Shown here: positions 29,918 to 38,202 of the stretch, piece after piece
Numbering within the stretch: the stretch's first letter is position 1
Layout: each line of letters starts with the position of its first letter
Assembly: GCF_042310355.1 (NCBI RefSeq)
Contig: NZ_JBHJMR010000015.1
Coordinates: forward strand, 6,944 to 70,943
DNA from: Wenzhouxiangella sp042310355
GTDB taxonomy: Bacteria > Pseudomonadota > Gammaproteobacteria > Xanthomonadales > Wenzhouxiangellaceae
Length of the DNA stretch: 64,000 nt
Direction: 5' to 3'
Translations under genes and position numbers: made by a program
Notes under the pieces: model-generated
Seen by the model: the letters and a program-made list of their open reading frames with translations, nothing else
Database searches by the model: none
What the model was told of the DNA's origin: nothing

Positions 29918-30796
29918 ATGCCACTCGAACTCGAACATGCCGCCGCGGTCGCCCGGGCACTCGGGCTGGACGAACACGGCCTGCACGTGGAACCCCTTCC
30001 CGGCGGCGATATCGCCGATGCGTCGCTCTTGCGTGCCGCCGACGCAACCGTCTTTCTCAAGACCCTGCCGCTTGCGCAAGCCGGCCTGCTCTCGGCCGAA
30101 GCCGACGGCCTCGAGGCGCTGCGCCAGACCGCCACCGTCCGTGTTCCGCGCGTCATCCAGCGCGGCATGCAGGACGGTTTCTCCTGGCTGGCGCTGGAGT
30201 ATCTCGACCTGGACCAGCGCAACGCTGGCGCCGACGAGCGCCTGGGCCGCCAACTGGCCAACCTGCATCGCCATACCGGAGACGAATTCGGCTGGCACCG
30301 GAACAACTACATCGGACGTACGCCGCAAACCAACACGCGCATCGACGACTGGACCGTGTTCTTTGCCGCTCACCGGCTGGGGGCGCAGTTCGATCGCTTG
30401 CGCCGGACCCATCCCGACGAGGGCTGGCAAGCGCTGAAAAACGAAGTCATCGCGTCCTGGCAGAAGGTATCAGCACAGCACCAACCCGAACCCTCCCTGG
30501 TTCACGGCGATCTGTGGCGCGGCAACGCCGCCGTCCTGGCCGACGGCACGCCGGTCATCTTCGATCCGGCCGTCCACTACGGCGATCGCGAGTGCGACCT
30601 GGCCATGGCGCATCTGTTCGGCGGTTTCGACGACGCCTTCTACCAGGCCTACAACGAAGCCTGGCCCCTGCCCGAGGGCTTCGAAGTCCGCCGGTTCTTC
30701 TACAAGCTCTACCACATGCTCAACCACGCCAACCTCTTCGGCGGCCCCTACGTCGAGGCTTCCGAGCAGCTGTGCCGACGTATTCTGAAAGAGTGA
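29918..30796 (+). CDS. Fructosamine kinase family protein
   Basis: A 292-residue aminoglycoside-phosphotransferase-fold kinase of the fructosamine-3-kinase/ketosamine kinase family. It phosphorylates sugar adducts on protein amines so that they fall off (deglycation). The catalytic loop is LVHGDLWRGN, the metal-binding motif is FDPAVHYGDRECDLAM, and the substrate region is WHRNNYIGRTPQTN. Complete, 21 bp downstream of the CBS gene, so probably in one operon. Confidence 0.92.
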   Translation: MPLELEHAAAVARALGLDEHGLHVEPLPGGDIADASLLRAADATVFLKTLPLAQAGLLSAEADGLEALRQTATVRVPRVIQRGMQDGFSWLALEYLDLDQRNAGADERLGRQLANLHRHTGDEFGWHRNNYIGRTPQTNTRIDDWTVFFAAHRLGAQFDRLRRTHPDEGWQALKNEVIASWQKVSAQHQPEPSLVHGDLWRGNAAVLADGTPVIFDPAVHYGDRECDLAMAHLFGGFDDAFYQAYNEAWPLPEGFEVRRFFYKLYHMLNHANLFGGPYVEASEQLCRRILKE

Positions 30797-30888
30797 GGGA
30801 ATTGTCGGCCCGGCCGGGGCTTCGATGAACGTTTCAGAGCGCCCGGCTTGTTAAACTGGTTACATCTGAAACAACTCGGAGTGAGCTG

Positions 30889-31875
30889 ATGGGCCTTCTC
30901 GTTGACGGTCAATGGCACGACCAGTGGTACGACACCGAATCGACCGGCGGACGCTTCAAGCGCGACGCCGCCGCATTTCGCAACTGGGTGACCGCCGACG
31001 GCTCGGCGGGCCCCAGCGGCGAGGGCGGCTTCCAGGCCGAAGCCGATCGCTATCACCTCTACGTGGCCCTGGCCTGCCCGTGGGCCAACCGCGCGCTGAT
31101 CATGCGCAAGCTCAAGGGCCTCGAGCAGATGATTCCCGTTTCCGTGGTCAATCCGCTGATGCGCGAGAACGGCTGGTCCTTCGAACCCGGCTACAAGGTC
31201 ACGCCCGATCCGATCCACAACGCCGATTACATGCACCAGGTCTACACCGCGGCCAAGCGCGACTACACCGGCCGGGTGACCGTGCCGGTGCTCTGGGACA
31301 AGAAAAAGAACACCATCGTCAGCAACGAGTCGGCCGACATCATCCGCATGTTCAACTCGGCCTTCGACGACCTGGGCGCGACCGAGGGTGACTACTACCC
31401 CGAAGACCTGCGCGAGGAGATCGACGCGGTCAACGAGACCGTCTATCACAAGGTCAACAACGGCGTGTACAAGGCCGGATTCGCGACCACGCAGGACGCC
31501 TACGAGGAAGCGGTCATCCCGCTGTTCGAAACCCTTGACGCGCTCGAAACCCGGCTCGAGGAAAACCGTTACCTGTGCGGCTCACGCCTGACCGAGGCCG
31601 ACTGGCGCCTGTTCACCACCCTGATCCGCTTCGACGCGGTCTACGTCGGCCACTTCAAATGCAACATCCGGCGCATCGAGGACTACCCCAACCTGTCGAA
31701 TTACCTCAGGGAGCTCTACCAGGTGCCGGGCATTTCGGAGACGGTCGATTTCCAGGCCATCAAGCTGCACTACTACGGCAGCCACGACACGATCAATCCG
31801 AGTTACATCGTGCCGCTGGGCCCGGCGCTGGATTTTCATCGCAAGCACGACCGCGCGCGTCTGCCGGCCGACTGA
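30889..31875 (+). CDS. Glutathionyl-hydroquinone reductase (Xi-class GST, YqjG/ECM4 type)
   Basis: A 328-residue glutathione transferase of the Xi class, which reduces glutathionyl-hydroquinones. The catalytic Cys is in YVALACPWANRALIMRKLKG (CPWA motif). The N-terminal lead FKRDAAAFRNWVTADG and the C-terminal ADWRLFTTLIRFDAVYVGHF are family-typical. The 3' end overlaps the convergent EamA transporter gene by 83 bp. Confidence 0.93.
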   Translation: MGLLVDGQWHDQWYDTESTGGRFKRDAAAFRNWVTADGSAGPSGEGGFQAEADRYHLYVALACPWANRALIMRKLKGLEQMIPVSVVNPLMRENGWSFEPGYKVTPDPIHNADYMHQVYTAAKRDYTGRVTVPVLWDKKKNTIVSNESADIIRMFNSAFDDLGATEGDYYPEDLREEIDAVNETVYHKVNNGVYKAGFATTQDAYEEAVIPLFETLDALETRLEENRYLCGSRLTEADWRLFTTLIRFDAVYVGHFKCNIRRIEDYPNLSNYLRELYQVPGISETVDFQAIKLHYYGSHDTINPSYIVPLGPALDFHRKHDRARLPAD

Positions 31876-32812
31876 TCGAGGCAGGCTCGAGTGACTCGCC
31901 GCCCGCCGACAATCGATCGGTGGCGCGGCGCGAGCCGCCGACCTGGGTGGCCAGGCGGCGCCGGCCCGCCGGCCGCGCCGACATCAAGGCCTGAACCAGC
32001 AGCGGCACGACGATCAGGGTGGTGCCGATCCAGAACCACAGGTCGGGCACTTCGGCGAACAGCAGCCAGCCGATCACGAACGCCCACACGATGCCCGTGT
32101 ACTCCGAGGCGGTGACCTGGTTGGCGTCGACGTGACGGTAGGCCAGGATCACCGTCATGTTGTAGCCCAGGATGAACAGCGCCGAGCCGAAGGCCGCACC
32201 CAGGGAGGCGTAGTCGAGCGGCGCGCCTTCGACGAATGCCAGCACCAGCGCGGCCGGCAGGGCGAACAGGTAGTTCAGCAGCAGGCTGTGCACCACCGAC
32301 TGCTCGCGCGGCAGCTTGCGCACCAGCAGCGCGTTGACCGCGAGTGCGACGGCCAGCCCCAGGGCGGTGAAACCGGCCAGGTTCATCTCGGTCGGGCGCA
32401 GGATGATCAGCACGCCGGCCATGCCGCCGATGACGGCGAACAGGCTTGACTTGTTCAGCCGCTCGCCAAAGCACAGCACGCCGAAAACCATCACCAGCAC
32501 CGGCGCGGCATAGAAGATGGCGTTGGCCGTTGCCAGGGGCAGCGCGCCGAGGGCGACGACCATGCACAGGATGCCGCCCAGGCCGACGTGGGCCCGAACG
32601 AGATGCACGCGCGATCCGCCCCAGAAGTTCTTCCACTCGACCAGCGACAGGAAGGGCACGAGCAGCAGCAGCGTGAACACCAGGCGAACCGCCACGAACT
32701 GGAAGATGGCCAGGTCGCCGCTGGCCCACTTGATCAGGGCATCGGAGAAGATCGCCAGCAGGTTGCCGACGACCAGCAGCAAGATCGCGCTGTTGACGGT
32801 GCGTCCCGACAT
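31793..32812 (-). CDS. EamA/DMT family transporter
   Basis: A ten-helix drug/metabolite transporter of about 339 residues with two EamA repeats (SAILLLVVGNLLAIFSDALI, AVIGGMAGVLIILRP; LFILGYNMTVILAYRHVDAN). The start is placed at the ATG at 32812 with GGAGAC upstream; another ATG 15 bp earlier is possible. The last about 55 residues (RRATDRLSAGGESLEPAS onwards) are hydrophilic and unconserved in appearance and overlap the convergent GST gene. It is divergent from the LysR gene, which may regulate it. Substrate unknown. Confidence 0.88.
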   Translation of the reverse strand: MSGRTVNSAILLLVVGNLLAIFSDALIKWASGDLAIFQFVAVRLVFTLLLLVPFLSLVEWKNFWGGSRVHLVRAHVGLGGILCMVVALGALPLATANAIFYAAPVLVMVFGVLCFGERLNKSSLFAVIGGMAGVLIILRPTEMNLAGFTALGLAVALAVNALLVRKLPREQSVVHSLLLNYLFALPAALVLAFVEGAPLDYASLGAAFGSALFILGYNMTVILAYRHVDANQVTASEYTGIVWAFVIGWLLFAEVPDLWFWIGTTLIVVPLLVQALMSARPAGRRRLATQVGGSRRATDRLSAGGESLEPASISRPADARGRACDENPAPGPAARCNSD

Positions 32813-32865
32813 GATCCGTGTCTCCATGAATGTGGCGAGTCGATGGCGCTATTCTGGGGACGACC

Positions 32866-32885
32866 GATCATTATGTAAAATGATC
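32866..32885. promoter_or_regulatory. Inverted repeat in the EamA-LysR gap, probable LysR operator
   Basis: GATCATTATGTAAAATGATC has 7-bp arms around a 6-bp centre. It sits in an AT-rich patch 31 bp before the LysR ATG and about 54 bp before the divergent transporter gene. That is where autoregulating LysR proteins normally bind. Confidence 0.6.
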
Positions 32886-32915
32886 AATACTCATTAGCCA
32901 TGAGAAAAAACGATA

Positions 32916-33857
32916 ATGCGCCTGCCCCCGCTCAAGGCCCTGCCCGTGTTCGAAGCCGTCGCCCGGACGCTGAGCTTCTCGGCCGCCGCCGTCGAGCTGC
33001 ACGTCACCCAGTCGGCGGTCTCCCACCAGATCCGCCAGCTCGAGGACGACCTCGGCGAGACCCTGTTCGAGCGCGGCGGTCGTCGCGTCGCCCTGACCGA
33101 GCAGGGCGAGCGCTACCTCGAAGCCGTCGCGCCGGCCCTGGCGCAGATCGAGCGCGCCAGTGAACAGCTGCGCGGCGTTGGCGATTCGCGCATCCGCCTG
33201 GCCGTGCCCAGTTCCTTCGCGGTGAGCTGGCTGATTCCGCGCCTGCCGCACCTGCAGCGCCAGCATCCGGAACTGGACCTGGACCTGGAGATGCTCGCCG
33301 ACATGCCCGTGATGTCCGAGCGCCTGGCCGACTGCTACATCACCTTCCGCTACAAGCAGCGCGGCTACCAGTCCGAGCGGCTCTACGTCGAGCGCCTGTT
33401 CGCCGTTTGCTCGAGGCAGTACTGGAACCGCGTTCGCGACGAACTCGACGAAGCCGGGCTGCGAAAACGCGGCAGCGGCGTGGCCATCCGCGCGGAATGG
33501 CTGACCCGGTTCACCCTGCTGTCGGCCGCCAGTGTGTTCGAACGCCCGGGTGAAGATTGGCGCCGCTGGTTCGCCGCCGGGCATGCCGAGCTGCCGGCCG
33601 CGGCCCACGTGCAGCATTTCTCCCACATGCTGCTGGCCCACGAAGCCGCCCGCCACCACCAGGGCATCGCCCTGTCCAATGACTACATGCTGGATACTGC
33701 CAGCGATCCCGACCTCGTGCGCCTGCCGGCCCACGAACTTCAAACAGGCGACGAGTTCCACTTTGCCTGCAAGACCTCGCGGGCGAACGAGATGGGGATT
33801 CAGCACCTGTCGAGGTGGTTGGTGAAGCAGGCGGAGGCTTCGGGGTGGATTCGGTGA
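32916..33857 (+). CDS. LysR family transcriptional regulator (GcvA-like)
   Basis: A 313-residue regulator. The winged helix-turn-helix is at residues 7-65 (LPVFEAVARTLSFSAAAVEL, VTQSAVSHQIRQLEDDLGE). The ligand-binding domain starts at about residue 92 (RIRLAVPSSFAVSWLIPRL). The LKALPVFEAVART opening is typical of the GcvA subgroup. It is divergent from the EamA transporter with a palindrome between, so the pair is probably a regulator-target unit. Confidence 0.93.
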   Translation: MRLPPLKALPVFEAVARTLSFSAAAVELHVTQSAVSHQIRQLEDDLGETLFERGGRRVALTEQGERYLEAVAPALAQIERASEQLRGVGDSRIRLAVPSSFAVSWLIPRLPHLQRQHPELDLDLEMLADMPVMSERLADCYITFRYKQRGYQSERLYVERLFAVCSRQYWNRVRDELDEAGLRKRGSGVAIRAEWLTRFTLLSAASVFERPGEDWRRWFAAGHAELPAAAHVQHFSHMLLAHEAARHHQGIALSNDYMLDTASDPDLVRLPAHELQTGDEFHFACKTSRANEMGIQHLSRWLVKQAEASGWIR

Positions 33858-33897
33858 AGGGCCCGGTTGGCGTTCTGCGCTGGGAGCCGTTAGTGAC

Positions 33898-33950
33898 CGG
33901 TGAAAATTCCAAGTACCAAATAGCAAGTACCAAACAAATTCCAAATTCCA
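33898..33950. repeat. Single arm of the CCAAGTACCAAA word family
   Basis: ATTCCAAGTACCAAATAGCA and AGTACCAAACAAATTCCAAA occur without a clear mirrored arm. The surrounding gap 33858-34107 between the convergent LysR and response-regulator genes shows nothing else recognisable. Confidence 0.6.
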
Positions 33951-34107
33951 ATGTTAGAAACGGCAGACGGTTCAGGGTCCTTCGCCTATCGAGACCTCAT
34001 CAATGCTGCATGGCCGCCCTTGACGAGTCGAGAGCGCCCATGCAAGCGTCAACTGCAGCGCCAGCGATGGCCCCGGCCTCCGCAAACCAGCCGTCTCGCC
34101 CAAGCCC

Positions 34108-34740
34108 TCAAATGATTCGTAACGTGATCGCCTTCAGCACCGCCCTTGTCCGATCCCGAGTGTTGAGCTTGTCGAGGATGTCGGAGACGTAGTTCTTGAT
34201 CGTGCCCTCGGCCAGGTGGATGGTGCGGGCGATTTCGCGGTTGGAATAGCCGCCGGCGATCAGGCGCAGGATCTCGATCTCGCGCTCGGAGAAGCTGTCG
34301 ACCGGCGGTGAGTCGTCGCGGTAGGGATAGCGTTCGGCCACGCCCCGGGTGCTGATTGGCTGCAGCCGCGCCTCGCCGCGCACGATGGCGCCGATGAGCT
34401 CGGCCAGGTCCTCGGGCGAGATGTCCTTGAGCGCGAAGCCCTGCGCCCCGGCTTCCACGGCGGCCAGCATCAGCCGGCTGTCGTCGAAGGTCGTCAGCAG
34501 AAGCACCGGCGGCGCGTCTTCGCGGGCCTGCAGTTGCCGGCACAGCTCGATGCCGTCGACGCCCGGCATGCGGATATCCGACACGACCAGGTCCACGGCC
34601 TGCTCCGCCAGGGCTTCGAGCAGGGGTTCACCGGACGCGGCTTCGACCACCACCTCGAGGCCGGGCAGGTCGTTGATCACCGATTTCAGGCCTTCGCGGA
34701 TCAGGGCCTGATCGTCGGCCAGGGCGATTCGGATCGTCAT
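34108..34740 (-). CDS. NarL/LuxR-type response regulator
   Basis: A 210-residue two-component regulator. The receiver domain has the acidic pocket ALADDQ and the phospho-acceptor Asp55 in VVSDIRMPGVDG, with Lys in FALKDISP. The C-terminal LuxR helix-turn-helix is FSEREIEILRLIAGGYSNRE with GTIKNYVSDILDKLN. It shares the TGATG stop/start junction with the kinase gene, so the two are co-translated. Confidence 0.94.
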   Translation of the reverse strand: MTIRIALADDQALIREGLKSVINDLPGLEVVVEAASGEPLLEALAEQAVDLVVSDIRMPGVDGIELCRQLQAREDAPPVLLLTTFDDSRLMLAAVEAGAQGFALKDISPEDLAELIGAIVRGEARLQPISTRGVAERYPYRDDSPPVDSFSEREIEILRLIAGGYSNREIARTIHLAEGTIKNYVSDILDKLNTRDRTRAVLKAITLRII

Positions 34741-35888
34741 CAGGTCAACTCCACCGGCAGGGTCGCGACCAGCTTGACGCCGCCCAGCTCAGAGCGCGAG
34801 ATCTCCAGGCTGCCGTTGAGTTCGGCCAGTCGCTCGCGCATGCCGGTCAGGCCGTTGCCGGGGCGGACCTCGTCCGGGTAATCCCCGTCGTCCTCGGCCG
34901 TCAATACCAGTTGCTCGCCCCGCCGGTCGAGCCGCACGTGCAGGGTCCGCGCCGGCCCGTGCCGGGCGGCGTTGGTCAGCGCTTCCTGGAAGGTGCGCAG
35001 TAGCGCCTCGGCCTGGTCCGCGCGCGGCACGCGCGCGTGCTCGTCGAGGTGGAGTTCCAGCCGCGGCCGCGGCAGCGGCCGGGCCACCTCGCGCAGGCTC
35101 TCGGCCAGGTCGATGCCCTCGGTTTCACGCAGGTGGCGCACGACCGAACGCAGGTCCTGTAGCAGCTCGTCGGCCAGGCCAGTGGCATCCTCGACTTCGC
35201 GCGCGGCATCGTCGTCGAGCCGCCGGGCAAGCCCGCGCAGCTTGAGCTTGAGCGCGGTGAGCTTGTGGCCGGCAACATCGTGCAGTTCGCGCGACAGGCG
35301 CAGGCGTTCCTGGTCGCGTGCGGTCTCGCTCAGAAGCGAGCGCGTGGCCAGCAGCCGGGCGTTGACCGCCTTGAGGTCCTCGGCCATCCGTTCGGCCGCG
35401 TTGGCGTAGCGCATCACCAGCACCGCGAAGAGCTGGAAACCGGCGAAACCCAGCATCGACAGGCCGGCGTTGCGCCAGCTCGAACCCCATGACTCGATCA
35501 TCACGGCGCCGAAATAGAGGTTGACCGCGACCAGCGCCAGCACGAGGAAAACGGGCGACAGGCGGTTGGTGAACTGCGTGGCCAGCAGGATCAGCAGGAT
35601 CGGCGTCGATCCGGATGGAATGAACCACAGCGCGAGCGCGGTGAGCAAGGTCAGCGCGACGAGGAAGGCATCGTAGACGCAGCGCGGAATCAGCTCGTCG
35701 AGCAGGCAGGCCATCCAGCACAACAAGAAGGCGAACAACAGCAGATCGGCCAGGGTCGGCAAGCCGCCGGGATGGCGGTCGACAACCGCCATGGCCGTCA
35801 GCCAGACCGCCACCCAGGCGAAATAAGAGGCCCAGGCCAGCGGGCTGAGCAGCAGCTCGCGCATGACCTGCTTGACGTCGATATTCAT
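34740..35888 (-). CDS. Sensor histidine kinase (HisKA_3 / DesK-NarX class)
   Basis: A 382-residue kinase. The start at 35888 has a strong ACAGGAGAC site and removes 22 unconserved residues of the longer frame. About five membrane segments span residues 15-160, so it senses a membrane or external cue. The HisKA_3 phospho-acceptor is His203 in LSRELHDVAGHKLTALKL; the ATPase has NAARHGPAR and GNGLTGMRERLAELNG. It is the partner of the adjoining LuxR-type regulator. The DesK-like architecture suggests a membrane-state signal, not proven. Confidence 0.93.
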   Translation of the reverse strand: MNIDVKQVMRELLLSPLAWASYFAWVAVWLTAMAVVDRHPGGLPTLADLLLFAFLLCWMACLLDELIPRCVYDAFLVALTLLTALALWFIPSGSTPILLILLATQFTNRLSPVFLVLALVAVNLYFGAVMIESWGSSWRNAGLSMLGFAGFQLFAVLVMRYANAAERMAEDLKAVNARLLATRSLLSETARDQERLRLSRELHDVAGHKLTALKLKLRGLARRLDDDAAREVEDATGLADELLQDLRSVVRHLRETEGIDLAESLREVARPLPRPRLELHLDEHARVPRADQAEALLRTFQEALTNAARHGPARTLHVRLDRRGEQLVLTAEDDGDYPDEVRPGNGLTGMRERLAELNGSLEISRSELGGVKLVATLPVELT

Positions 35889-36039
35889 GTCTCCTGTATA
35901 GCCGCCGGGGGCGGCGACCACAACCGCCCGGAGCAAAGTCATGACTTTCGGCACCCGGTTTGCCTGACTTCCGGCACCTTACCGCGCCGCGCCGCCATCC
36001 GATCCTGTAGCCACGCTTGCTTGAACGAGGAACCGGACC

Positions 36040-36738
36040 ATGACACTGATTCAACTGCTTTCGGGATTCGCACTGCCCCACGCGCTGGTGGGCACCGTCG
36101 CCCTGGCGACCTTCTGGACCGCCGCGCTGGCGAGAAAAGGCTCGCCCCTGCACAAGACCGTCGGCAAGGTCTATCTGCTGGCGATGATCGGCGTGGCCGC
36201 AACGGCCGTGCCGCTTGCCCTGTCGCAGGCGCTGCAGGGTCAGTGGCTGGGCGCGGTCTTCCTGGGCTATCTGGTAATCCTCGTTTCCCACGCCTGCCGC
36301 CTGGCCTGGCTGGCCATTCGCTGGAAGCGCGACTTCAAGCGATACACGGGCACTGGGTTTCGCCTCGGCGCGATGCTGCTCGGGCTTTCCGGGCTAGGCG
36401 TTTCCGTCCTGGGCATGGTCCACGGCGCATGGCTGCTGATCATCTTCGGCCTGATCGGGCCGATGGCGGCACTCGACGCGCGCAAGCTCATTCGCAGCGG
36501 CCCGCAAAGCCCCAAGTGGTGGCTGAAGGAACACTATGGCGCGATGATCGGCAACGGCGTGGCCACGCACATCGCCTTCCTGCAGATCGGCCTGATGCGT
36601 CTGGTTCCCGGCCTCGGCGACAGCGTGGTGCAGCACCTGGCCTGGTTTGGCCCGCTGGTGCTCGCTTTCGTCGCCGGCTACTGGCTCGACCGTCGCTACA
36701 TGCGGCCGCGGCCGATGCCGTCGAAGCCCGCCGGGTAG
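36040..36738 (+). CDS. Integral membrane protein, DUF2306-like
   Basis: A 232-residue protein with about six to seven hydrophobic segments (LVGTVALATFWTAALA, VYLLAMIGVAATAVPLAL, WLGAVFLGYLVILVSHACRL, GAMLLGLSGLGVSVLGMVHG, LLIIFGLIGPMAALDARKL, HLAWFGPLVLAFVAGYWLD). HKTVGKVYLLAM after the first segment resembles the DUF2306 pattern. It is divergent from the two-component pair, so it could be one of its targets. Function unknown. Confidence 0.75.
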   Translation: MTLIQLLSGFALPHALVGTVALATFWTAALARKGSPLHKTVGKVYLLAMIGVAATAVPLALSQALQGQWLGAVFLGYLVILVSHACRLAWLAIRWKRDFKRYTGTGFRLGAMLLGLSGLGVSVLGMVHGAWLLIIFGLIGPMAALDARKLIRSGPQSPKWWLKEHYGAMIGNGVATHIAFLQIGLMRLVPGLGDSVVQHLAWFGPLVLAFVAGYWLDRRYMRPRPMPSKPAG

Positions 36739-36745
36739 GGGCCGA

Positions 36746-37387
36746 TCACTGCCCGAGCAGGTCGGGCTGGCTCTCAGTTCGAACCGGCTCGAAGTCACGC
36801 ACCTTCTTGCCGCCGTAGAAAACCAGCTTGAACTCGCGGCGGCTGACGGGCACGTAGCGTTCGTTGCCGCCGATTTCGACCTGCGCCCCGTCGGTCACCG
36901 CATAGCCGTCGTCGTCGACGCGCACCACCATGGTCGCCTTCGCGCCGGTGTGGCAGATGGTCTTGAGTTCCTTGAGGTTGTCGGCCCAGGCCAGCAGGTA
37001 CTGGCTGCCCTCGAACAACTCGCCGCGAAAGTCGGTGCGCAGGCCGAAAGCCAGCACCGGGATCTTCAGCCGGTCGACCACTTCGGTGAGCTGGTAGACC
37101 TGGTCGCGGGTGAAGAACTGCGCCTCGTCGGCAAGCAGGCAGTGGATGTTGCCCGATTCGAGCTCGGCGGAGACCAGCTCGAACAGGTCGTCCTCCGGCC
37201 CGACCGCCAGGGCGGGCTGCTCGATGCCCACGCGCGAGCGGATCACGCCCTTGCCGGCGCGGTCGTCGATGCCGGGGCTGATCAGCAGCGGGCGCATGCC
37301 GCGCTCGAGGTAGTTCCAGGCCGACTGCAGCAAGACCGTCGTCTTGCCGGCGTTCATGGTCGAGTAGTAGAAGTAGAGCTTGGCCAT
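36746..37387 (-). CDS. tdk: Thymidine kinase
   Basis: A 213-residue type II thymidine kinase, which phosphorylates thymidine in the salvage pathway. P-loop MNAGKTT within MAKLYFYYSTMNAGKTTVLL, Walker B LLADEAQFF and the lasso region near YVPVSRREF. The ATG at 37387 fits the family start; upstream frame is unconserved. Convergent with the membrane protein gene 7 bp away. Confidence 0.95.
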   Translation of the reverse strand: MAKLYFYYSTMNAGKTTVLLQSAWNYLERGMRPLLISPGIDDRAGKGVIRSRVGIEQPALAVGPEDDLFELVSAELESGNIHCLLADEAQFFTRDQVYQLTEVVDRLKIPVLAFGLRTDFRGELFEGSQYLLAWADNLKELKTICHTGAKATMVVRVDDDGYAVTDGAQVEIGGNERYVPVSRREFKLVFYGGKKVRDFEPVRTESQPDLLGQ

Positions 37388-37397
37388 GTTCGAACGT

Positions 37398-37919
37398 TCA
37401 GTCCGCTTCGTGGCGGTCCACCCAGATATCGAACCAGAGTGCTTCCAGGTTCTCCCGCCCTTCCAGCCAAGCATCGAGGGAGGATGCCACTTGCTCGCAA
37501 TCGGCACATCCCTCGCGCCGGTAGAGCAGCAGGTAGAGGTCGGCCTCGGGCAGGTCCTCGTGGGTGTAGGCCTCGCCGCCGGGCGTGATCGTGCGATCGA
37601 GCAGCCGCTCGAGGTTCACCATGGAACGCTCGCGCCGACCGTGCTCGTAGGTCAGCCCCAGCGTGCGCTCGAAGCCGCGCCGGTAACCCTGCAGATGCCA
37701 GGCCCCGCTGCGGTCGGTGAAATACACGAAAAGCTGCGGCACTTTCACCACGATCCCCTCGCGCTGGGCCTGCGCGCGCAGGTTGCCGACGAAACGCTGC
37801 TGCTGCTGCATGACCTCCTCGCGCTGGTGCAGCTCGACGCGGGTGATATCCGCGGCCGGTGCCGGAGCGGCGGCGAGCAGAGCGGTGAAAAGGATGGCGA
37901 GGGCGGCGAGAAGTCGCAT
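37398..37919 (-). CDS. Exported protein of unknown function with CxxC motif
   Basis: A 173-residue protein with a signal peptide (MRLLAALAILFTALLAAAPAPAA). The C-terminal third has LYLLLYRREGCADCEQVASS, a CxxC within a thioredoxin-like strand-loop context, followed by LEALWFDIWVDRHE. A middle segment (LFVYFTDRSGAWHLQGYRRG) might form the other strands. No known family recognised. It lies 10 bp upstream of tdk on the same strand. Confidence 0.75.
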   Translation of the reverse strand: MRLLAALAILFTALLAAAPAPAADITRVELHQREEVMQQQQRFVGNLRAQAQREGIVVKVPQLFVYFTDRSGAWHLQGYRRGFERTLGLTYEHGRRERSMVNLERLLDRTITPGGEAYTHEDLPEADLYLLLYRREGCADCEQVASSLDAWLEGRENLEALWFDIWVDRHEAD

Positions 37920-37929
37920 GGGGGGAGTA

Positions 37930-38164
37930 TAGCGTTTAAAGAAAGGGTTCAGGGTTCACGGGAAAGAAGGGTTCAGGTTTCAGGTTTCAGGTTTCAGGAG
38001 CGCCTGGCGAAGCCGCTCGTTCGGTGCCGACAAGCGGGGCGCCGTGTAGCCCGGGGCTACTGGGGCATCGGAGTCGGCCCGGAACCCGGAACCCCTTAGC
38101 CTTTTCCTGAAACCTGAAACCTGAAACCTGAAACCTGAAACCTGAAACCTGAAACCTTTCTTTA
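37930..38164. repeat. Head-to-head heptamer element, GGTTTCA word family
   Basis: The left arm has four GGTTTCA-type heptamers (AGGTTTCAGGTTTCAGG, about 37973-37999). The right arm has seven CCTGAAA heptamers (38105-38157) in reverse. About 105 bp of unrelated sequence lies between. The copy-number difference between arms points to slippage. It is located between divergent genes, so it may also include their promoters. Confidence 0.78.
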
Positions 38165-38202
38165 GGCGCGTAGAATCGAGTTTCCGCTACAATGCCGCGC
38201 CC

